From assembly GCA_003446975.1 (NCBI GenBank), contig DMAP01000236.1, forward strand, positions 1 through 10,394: DNA of 10,394 nt, read 5' to 3'. Below are positions 5,876-10,394 of the stretch, piece after piece. The DNA comes from Clostridiales bacterium (GTDB taxonomy: Bacteria; Bacillota; Clostridia; Tissierellales; Dethiosulfatibacteraceae). Positions within the stretch are counted from its first letter, which is position 1, and every line of letters begins with the position of its first letter. The position numbers and the translations under genes were made by a program. The notes beneath the pieces were generated by a model. The model saw only the letters and a list, made by a program, of their open reading frames with translations, searched no databases and had not been told where the DNA came from.

Positions 5876-7567
5876 TCATTCCATATTCGATAATTGATAA
5901 GCCAGACGTTTATTAAGCAAATTATACATGACATAGGTCAATGCAACAACAATAATCAAGTCTACTATAAAAATCAAGAAGGTAGCCAACTTGATATTGA
6001 TCATCACATAGGTCAAAAATCCTATGCCTAAAGTCATGAGAGCACCTATTGCCATAGCGAAAATAACATTCATGTTCTGTTTCACTGCTCTCTGAGGGTT
6101 GTCCCAATCGAGCAGTGGACGGTTGATATCGACCAGTATCCCTGAAAGTATAACTGGCAGAGACGCTGCAAAACCTAGAAATCCTGAAAACAGCAGAGTG
6201 CTTAGATCGATTGGAATGTAAAATCTTATGCCGATTGAAATTACAACTATGGTAAAAATTTGCATCAGAATTGGTGCCATAGCTCTGCCTATGATGTGGT
6301 CCCTGGTTTCCACAGGGATTATTCGGGTGATATAAAAGGTTTTACCTTCTCTTGAAAAGGTGGTGGAGGCTGTCGGATTCAGCGCCGCAAAAAGCATATA
6401 GGCTCCGGCGAGACCAAAGGCAAAGAGTTTCACGTTTGATTGATAGATTCCAATAAAAACATCCAGGTCTGAGGTTACACCAGTCAAGGCAGGCATGACC
6501 AGGAATATGAATGGAACAAGAACCACTATGCTGACACAGTTGAACATGTAGATAGGTGTCTTGACCAATGTGACCAAATCAACCTTGAAGATAGCCATAA
6601 AGCTCTTGGAGACTCTGCTGGAAGCTTTTGTGAATTCCTCACTGGATAAGGCTTTTTTCTTTGATTGAATCTCATTGCCACCGATGATTCCACCCAAATA
6701 CATTTTCTCACCAAATAGCACCATGATTATAAAAAACACAGCACTGGTCGCCAGGAAGCCCGTTATACCAGTCAAGGCGTTGATGCTGTTATCAGCAAGG
6801 CTTAGAGACACCCATCTGGACAAGGGATAGAAGCGGCCAAGCATATCGATCATGTATCGGTTGTCGGTAAAAAGTTTAGAGAAGAACTCCTGTTCATTTC
6901 CAAAAGGGATGTTCATCATAGCTCGTTGTATGACGATTTGCAGACCAAGAAATACAAACAGGAACAGAAACATGGAAACAACACGGATCAGATCTTTCTT
7001 GCCTTTGATATTGGTGAACTTCATAATAGTGATGATGATGATCGATGCCAAGGTCAAAGGAACCACAGGGGTTACGAGAAACAGAAGTACGGCCTTCAGA
7101 TAATAGATCAGACCACCCCCCATCAGGCTATGGTTTATGATGATTATCGGCATGATAAAAATGCCCAATACAAAATATTCAAACACTAAAAGAGAGATAA
7201 ATTTCGATATCACGATACTTTTCCCTGAAATCGGAAGCGGAATCAGCATATCGGTGTCTCTTGAAAAATAGTAATAGGACAATACATAGGTCAATCCAAG
7301 AAAAAAAACCATCATGACGGCGGCATAGTGTGCCAGTGCCATGAAATAGGATTCTTGATTGATCATCAGAAAGGACATCCCAATTTGTTTCATCAGTCTG
7401 ACATATAGAACATAAGCTGGCATCATGGCGATGACGACAAAAATGAACAATAGCACTTTCTTGGCTTCCTTCATATTCCTATACTGATTGAAGCTTGCTG
7501 GGTTAAGCGAATGTAAATTGAAATTGTTGATCAAACTCGCCCGAGTCAATATGAAAATTTCTCTCAT
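5876..7567 (-). CDS. ABC-2 type exporter permease, 563 residues
   Basis: A large, very hydrophobic protein with about twelve membrane segments, starting near residues 38-58 and ending near 525-547, arranged as two halves of about six around a hydrophilic region near 290-340 (IQSKKKALSSEEFTKASSR). The motif DTDMLIPLPISGKSIVISKF (104-123) is characteristic of ABC-2 export permeases, where a cytoplasmic helix docks on the ATPase. The overall size and pattern fit the Firmicute 'putative ABC transporter permease' family (Pfam ABC_tran_2), whose substrates are mostly unknown. ATG at 7567 shares one base with the ATPase stop (TAATG) and has GGAGGTGA 7 bases upstream, so the pair is coupled and should form one exporter with the next protein. 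Being a full-length double-half permease, it may work as a single subunit. Substrate unknown. Confidence 0.82.
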   Translation of the reverse strand: MREIFILTRASLINNFNLHSLNPASFNQYRNMKEAKKVLLFIFVVIAMMPAYVLYVRLMKQIGMSFLMINQESYFMALAHYAAVMMVFFLGLTYVLSYYYFSRDTDMLIPLPISGKSIVISKFISLLVFEYFVLGIFIMPIIIINHSLMGGGLIYYLKAVLLFLVTPVVPLTLASIIIITIMKFTNIKGKKDLIRVVSMFLFLFVFLGLQIVIQRAMMNIPFGNEQEFFSKLFTDNRYMIDMLGRFYPLSRWVSLSLADNSINALTGITGFLATSAVFFIIMVLFGEKMYLGGIIGGNEIQSKKKALSSEEFTKASSRVSKSFMAIFKVDLVTLVKTPIYMFNCVSIVVLVPFIFLVMPALTGVTSDLDVFIGIYQSNVKLFAFGLAGAYMLFAALNPTASTTFSREGKTFYITRIIPVETRDHIIGRAMAPILMQIFTIVVISIGIRFYIPIDLSTLLFSGFLGFAASLPVILSGILVDINRPLLDWDNPQRAVKQNMNVIFAMAIGALMTLGIGFLTYVMINIKLATFLIFIVDLIIVVALTYVMYNLLNKRLAYQLSNME

Positions 7568-8289
7568 TATTGAGTCACCTCCAGGAATATTCTTTCGAGG
7601 GACTCCTCTCGGCCTGCTTTGGCCCTAAGTTCTGCCATGGTTCCATGGGCTATGATCTGACCATTATTGATGATACTTATGCGGTCGCAGATTTTTTCTG
7701 CCACTTCCAATACATGGGTCGAGAAAAACACTGATTTGCCTCGGTCGCACATTTCACGCATGACTTCCTTGATATTGAAGGCTGATTTGGGATCCAATCC
7801 TACCATGGGCTCATCCAATACAAACAGATCCGGATCGTTGATCAGAGCACCGGTTAGAACAATTTTCTGCTTCATGCCATGGGAATATGAATTAATCAGG
7901 TCATTGGCAGCTTCCTCAAGGCTGAAAAGTTTCAGGTATTTTTTAATTCTCTCAGAGCGATCCTCTTTGGATACCTTGTATACGTCAGCCATAAAGTTCA
8001 GGTATTCAAGCCCTCTAAGCTTATCATATATCTGTGGATTGTCAGGAACATAACCCATTTTGAGCTTGGCTTTTAGACTATCTTTTTGGGTATCTATTCC
8101 ATCAACTAGAATAACACCACTATCTTGTTTCAATAGACCAACAATCATTTTTATAGTGGTTGTCTTGCCTGCTCCATTTGGACCCAGAAAACCATAAATC
8201 TCACCAGGTTTCACTTCAAATGAAATATTATCAACGGCTTTAGTGGCTCCTTTTGAGTATGATTTTGACAGATTTTCTATTTTTAACAT
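7567..8289 (-). CDS. ABC-2 type exporter ATPase (CcmA/BcrA-like)
   Basis: A 240-residue cytoplasmic ATPase powering the adjacent permease. Motifs: Walker A GPNGAGKTT (36-44), signature YSHGMKQK (135-142; the SHGMKQ form is common in BcrA/CcmA-type exporters rather than LSGGQ), Walker B LFVLDEP (155-161), GLDP D-loop, and switch His192 in STHV. The Q-loop Gln is replaced by Asp83 in GYVPDNPQIYDKL, a variant common in this ABC-2 group. A short C-terminal tail (MAELRAKAG, then REESLERIFLEVTQ) is typical of these ATPases. ATG at 8289 has GGAGG (complement of 8295-8299) just upstream. The gene begins 15 bases after the hydrolase stop and ends overlapping the permease start by one base. Close relatives export antibiotics, lipids or peptides, or maintain the envelope; nothing here fixes the cargo. 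Confidence 0.88.
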   Translation of the reverse strand: MLKIENLSKSYSKGATKAVDNISFEVKPGEIYGFLGPNGAGKTTTIKMIVGLLKQDSGVILVDGIDTQKDSLKAKLKMGYVPDNPQIYDKLRGLEYLNFMADVYKVSKEDRSERIKKYLKLFSLEEAANDLINSYSHGMKQKIVLTGALINDPDLFVLDEPMVGLDPKSAFNIKEVMREMCDRGKSVFFSTHVLEVAEKICDRISIINNGQIIAHGTMAELRAKAGREESLERIFLEVTQ

Positions 8290-8304
8290 TTTTTCCTCCG
8301 ACGT

Positions 8305-9699
8305 TTAGTTTTGAAGAATGAAGTTAATAATATAATCCAACAGAGGTGGATATACTTCATTCTTCACATAATACTCCTCCGGACTTGGCGTGCCTTCCCC
8401 AAGCATCATTAGGTGATTCAGACCACTCCATATCTGAAGGGTGTAATTATCTTTGTCACTTACAGCATTGTTCATTATTTCAAATTCACTTATCGGCACC
8501 TGATAATCCCTGTCACCTTGGAAGACATAAACAGGCTTATCGATTTGTCTCGCCATTGCCACTGGATCGTAGTTTGCCAAATCAGCCCAATATGCTTTAA
8601 AAGCACCCAGAACAGCCTCGTTTTCGCCAATAGAGTCTGGATTTAATGATTTTTCTGCCTGCAGGGTCATTTCATCGATATACGTCTGCTCTTCTTCGGT
8701 AACTTCTCCGTCTATCATTGCCAAGTACTCCAGCTGATATGGAATTATTTCACCGAGGCTTGAAAAAATACCGGCTGCTATTATATAGCCTTTGGCATCA
8801 GGTGTCAGTTCCGCAATTCTTGGAATCAGGTAACCACCCAAGCTGTGACCCATAACAAATATATTGTCACTGTCGATGTAGTCCAGGGTTTTGGCATAGT
8901 CCACTGCCTCAACCGCATCGTCTATGGTCTCATCATAGACAGTAAGATCTTTAAGCAATGCCATTTGTGCGCCGTAGGTGAAGGTTCTCTTGTCATATCT
9001 CAGGACGCTGACACCTCTTTCAGCCATGTAATGGGCAATATCCTTGAAGGGCTCATTTAATCCCACAGTCTCGTTCATGTCATTGGGTCCGGAACCATGG
9101 ACCAGTATCAATACGGGATGCTTGCCAGGCAGTGGATTCTCACCATCTGTTGAGGGAACGGTGATTTTACCCCTCAAAGGCCAATCCTTCAAGCCAAATT
9201 CTACATCAATTTCCACTAAACCGGTTGGTTTTTCTGGATTGACATCTTCATCAAAAGTAAAGGGTGTGAAATTAAAACCGGCTATCAATCCTTTTTTATC
9301 AAACACAACATTGGCATTTAGTGATGTTTTTTCAAGAATCACACCTGTTGTGTAGAATCCATAGTCCCCTTGAAAACGAGTTTCTGCGCCGATAAATCTA
9401 TCAAAAGGGCCGTATTTGGAATACATGTCATCAAAAAAGGTCTTATAGGAATCTGGGTTGATGGCCTTGGTCATGGTTTCATCATGCTGATAAACAGCAT
9501 AAGCCTTCTCGTATTCTCCGCTGAATAGACTCTCCAGATATGCTGAACCTGTTCGAGCAATATAAGCCTCATCCACAACAAGCTCCTCTGTTGGTTCAGT
9601 TTCGCCAGTTGGCGTTGATGACGTTGTCGGACCTTGATTTCTGCAAGCCGTTGATAGAATAAGCGATGCGCATAACGTCAATAATATTATTTTTTTCAT
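8305..9699 (-). CDS. Lipoprotein alpha/beta hydrolase with N-terminal DUF3887-like domain
   Basis: A 464-residue secreted lipoprotein. The signal MKKIILLTLCASLILSTAC has a somewhat relaxed lipobox (S-T-A-Cys19), then a Thr/Ser/Pro/Glu-rich linker (20-42). Residues about 43-148 look like a DUF3887/NTF2-like domain (helical start, then strands with FQGDYGFYTTGVI). From about 165 a serine hydrolase of the dienelactone hydrolase/S9 type follows: oxyanion HGSGPND (201-207), nucleophile elbow GHSLGG with Ser286, Asp398 in GDRDYQV, His429 in GLNHLMM. It should hydrolyse esters or similar bonds at the outer face of the membrane; the substrate is unknown. ATG at 9699 has GGAGG 5 bases upstream; the frame is open to 9774 but the extra N-terminus would destroy the signal peptide and cover the promoter. 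It is the first gene of the minus operon, so it probably works with the exporter that follows. Confidence 0.87.
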   Translation of the reverse strand: MKKIILLTLCASLILSTACRNQGPTTSSTPTGETEPTEELVVDEAYIARTGSAYLESLFSGEYEKAYAVYQHDETMTKAINPDSYKTFFDDMYSKYGPFDRFIGAETRFQGDYGFYTTGVILEKTSLNANVVFDKKGLIAGFNFTPFTFDEDVNPEKPTGLVEIDVEFGLKDWPLRGKITVPSTDGENPLPGKHPVLILVHGSGPNDMNETVGLNEPFKDIAHYMAERGVSVLRYDKRTFTYGAQMALLKDLTVYDETIDDAVEAVDYAKTLDYIDSDNIFVMGHSLGGYLIPRIAELTPDAKGYIIAAGIFSSLGEIIPYQLEYLAMIDGEVTEEEQTYIDEMTLQAEKSLNPDSIGENEAVLGAFKAYWADLANYDPVAMARQIDKPVYVFQGDRDYQVPISEFEIMNNAVSDKDNYTLQIWSGLNHLMMLGEGTPSPEEYYVKNEVYPPLLDYIINFILQN

Positions 9700-9745
9700 A
9701 AAATCCTCCAGAATTATCAATTGTAAACATATTTGAATCAGTCTC

Positions 9746-9751
9746 ATTATA
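9746..9751 (-). promoter_or_regulatory. -10 element for the hydrolase/exporter operon
   Basis: On the minus strand this reads TATAAT, preceded by TGTAG. Transcription would begin near 9739, leaving a leader of about 40 bases to the ATG at 9699. I see no good -35 at 16-18 bp (ATGATT at 9774-9769 is poor), so it may need an activator or be secondary to the upstream candidate at 9787-9815. Confidence 0.4.
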
Positions 9752-9786
9752 CTACACAAAAAATAATAAATCATCCAAGAACGGAA

Positions 9787-9815
9787 TTTATAATCATTAT
9801 TTAATCAATTTTTAA
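9787..9815 (-). promoter_or_regulatory. Possible second promoter for the hydrolase/exporter operon
   Basis: On the minus strand TTAAAA (9815-9810) and TATAAA (9792-9787) are separated by 17 bp. The Fur/PerR-like box at 9788-9802 would cover its -10 and most of the spacer, the same arrangement as at msrAB. In such AT-rich DNA this match is weak evidence. Confidence 0.25.
9788..9802. promoter_or_regulatory. Fur/PerR-like operator in the hydrolase-kal intergenic region
   Basis: TTATAATCATTATTT matches 12 of the 14 defined positions of the PerR consensus TTATAATNATTATAA. Its 11-bp core ATAATCATTAT (9790-9800) is a perfect palindrome identical to the core at 2687-2697 and the reverse complement of the core at 2706-2716. 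It is centred about 56 bp before the likely start of the hydrolase operon and about 90 bp before that of kal, so the minus operon is the more likely target. Confidence 0.5.
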
Positions 9816-9849
9816 GATTTGATCAAAATCTCCACCAAATTAAATTAGG

Positions 9850-9878
9850 TTTAAAGAATGTACGAATTTTGATATAAT
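9850..9878 (+). promoter_or_regulatory. Promoter of kal
   Basis: -35 TTTAAA (9850-9855), a 17-bp spacer, and a perfect -10 TATAAT (9873-9878). The start would be near 9885, giving a leader of about 60 bases that ends in AGGAG (9932-9936), 7 bases before the ATG. Confidence 0.55.
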
Positions 9879-9943
9879 ATTATGTGGATTCTGTATCGCA
9901 GGATTCAATTGGAATGTAAAAAAAATTAGATAGGAGAAAGGAA

Positions 9944-10339
9944 ATGGAGAAAAAGATCAAATCATTTATTAGAGTGAGAATGAGTGCTCATGATGCCCAC
10001 TATGGAGGCAATCTGGTGGATGGGGCCAGGATGTTGAACCTGTTTGGCGACATAGCAACAGAACTATTAATAATCAATGATGGAGATGAGGGTCTATTTG
10101 TCGCATATGATAATGTTGAGTTCACGGCACCTGTCTATGCAGGAGAGTACATTGAGGCTGAAGGTTGGATTACCAAAAAAGGCAATACCTCTAGGAAAAT
10201 GGAGTTTGTTGCCAAAAAGGTTATCGTTCCAAGAACAGATATCAGCGAATCCGCTTGCGATATATTGGAAGAACCTGTTATCGTCTGCAAAGCCAGTGGC
10301 ACATGTGTCGTCACTAAGGAAAACCAGAGAAAAGGGTAA
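9944..10339 (+). CDS. kal: 3-aminobutyryl-CoA ammonia-lyase, lysine fermentation
   Basis: A 131-residue cytoplasmic protein of the small hotdog-fold Kal family. It should convert L-3-aminobutyryl-CoA to crotonyl-CoA and ammonia, a late step of anaerobic lysine fermentation (after KamA, KamDE, Kdd and Kce) as worked out in Fusobacterium nucleatum and clostridia. Recognised from memory of the family: RVRMSAHDAHYGGNLVDGAR near the N-terminus (10-29), FGDIATELLI, NDGDEGLF, EFTAPVYAGEYIEAEG (mid-protein) and SACDILEEPVIVC followed by SGTCVV at the C-terminus. The length agrees with the family. ATG at 9944 has AGGAG 7 bases upstream and its own promoter. The related genes kamA, kamDE, kdd and kce are not in the window and may follow to the right. 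The alternative is another hotdog thioesterase-like enzyme, but the Kal-specific motifs make that less likely. Confidence 0.8.
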   Translation: MEKKIKSFIRVRMSAHDAHYGGNLVDGARMLNLFGDIATELLIINDGDEGLFVAYDNVEFTAPVYAGEYIEAEGWITKKGNTSRKMEFVAKKVIVPRTDISESACDILEEPVIVCKASGTCVVTKENQRKG

Positions 10340-10348
10340 TTCATATTT

Positions 10349-10379
10349 AGTTAAGAAAATCTGTATAAGTTAAGAAAAT
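10349..10379. repeat. Two 12-bp direct repeats downstream of kal
   Basis: AGTTAAGAAAAT occurs at 10349-10360 and again at 10368-10379, with a 19-bp period (close to two helical turns). They lie in the AT-rich tail after kal, before whatever gene follows the window. Tandem boxes on one face of the helix could be a regulator site for that next gene, but no promoter or gene can be seen to confirm it. The remaining bases to 10394 hold nothing recognisable. Confidence 0.45.
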
Positions 10380-10394
10380 ATTAATTGTAATTAG

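Larger units (their letters stand above)
9700..9943. other. Divergent intergenic region
   Basis: This 244-bp AT-rich spacer separates the minus-strand hydrolase/exporter operon from kal. No gene-like frame with a ribosome site was found in it. It holds a -10 for each direction, a Fur/PerR-like palindrome (9788-9802), a 10-bp palindrome TTTGATCAAA (9818-9827), and in the kal leader two copies of GGATTC 15 bases apart (9886 and 9901). Confidence 0.7.

Noticed and set aside
5857..5934. N-terminal extension of the amidohydrolase frame, overlapping the permease end
   Set aside because: The ATG at 5856 has a strong GAGGAG and starts where the family starts; the extension overlaps the permease coding sequence and resembles no part of M20D proteins.
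6852..7189. Overlapping plus-strand open frames opposite the permease
   Set aside because: Low-complexity, His/Asp/Asn-rich translations with no start signal; shadows of a hydrophobic gene.
7667..8053. 128-codon open frame on the plus strand opposite the ABC ATPase
   Set aside because: No ribosome site and no recognisable protein pattern; it mirrors the highly biased ATPase codons and is a shadow frame.
9700..9774. N-terminal extension of the lipoprotein hydrolase frame
   Set aside because: It would bury the lipoprotein signal and cover the promoter region; ATG 9699 has GGAGG at good spacing.
9818..9827. 10-bp palindrome TTTGATCAAA between the divergent promoters
   Set aside because: Could be an operator, but it is a single AT-rich copy with no match to a consensus I know; recorded only as part of the intergenic region.
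1..10394. tRNA or rRNA genes, CRISPR arrays, insertion sequences, attachment sites
   Set aside because: No regular spaced repeats, transposase-like frames, long terminal inverted repeats or RNA-gene-like stretches were recognised; nearly all of the window is accounted for by coding sequence.

Overview
The window looks like chromosomal DNA of an anaerobic, amino-acid-fermenting Firmicute of the class Clostridia. The grounds are moderately AT-rich sequence, strong AGGAGG-type ribosome binding sites, ATGA/TAATG-coupled genes, and a gene at the right end that closely resembles kal (3-aminobutyryl-CoA ammonia-lyase) of the lysine fermentation pathway. No rRNA, tRNA, CRISPR array, transposase, integrase or phage gene was seen. 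The layout is gene-dense and ordinary for a core or near-core region.

Left block (1-2672, + strand): the end of a thiamine-importer operon. It holds the 3' part of a small MTH1187-type thiamine-binding protein, then an ABC permease (ThiX-like), an NMT1/THI5-like substrate-binding lipoprotein (ThiY-like) and an ATPase (ThiZ-like), all overlapping by a few bases. Together they should import a thiamine pyrimidine precursor. The promoter, and any TPP riboswitch, would lie upstream of the window.

Middle (2673-3965): a short intergenic region carries a cluster of Fur/PerR-like operator sequences overlapping a promoter. It is followed by a fused methionine sulfoxide reductase MsrA-MsrB with an N-terminal membrane anchor. 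The msrAB gene meets a minus-strand operon tail to tail with only 8 bp between the stop codons. Its best intrinsic terminator lies inside the coding sequence of the opposing potassium channel gene.

Minus-strand operon (9699 down to 3871): lipoprotein alpha/beta hydrolase with an N-terminal DUF3887-like domain, ABC-2 type ATPase, 563-residue ABC permease, M20D amidohydrolase, and a voltage-gated K+ channel with a C-terminal four-cysteine zinc ribbon. Gaps are 1-bp overlap to about 25 bp, so these five genes are probably co-transcribed. The joint function is unknown; envelope or export of an acylated or peptidic compound is one guess.

Right end (9700-10394): a 244-bp divergent intergenic region holds a promoter for each side and another Fur/PerR-like palindrome. 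Its 11-bp core is identical to one of the boxes upstream of msrAB. Then comes kal and a short tail with two copies of a 12-bp direct repeat.

The most interesting signals are the shared peroxide/iron-type operator in two intergenic regions about 7 kb apart, the channel-zinc ribbon fusion, the msrAB terminator buried in the channel gene (whose A-run is also an in-frame A_AAA_AAG slippery heptamer), and a possible internal start in msrAB that would make an unanchored form. I did not find a clearly new multi-gene system.
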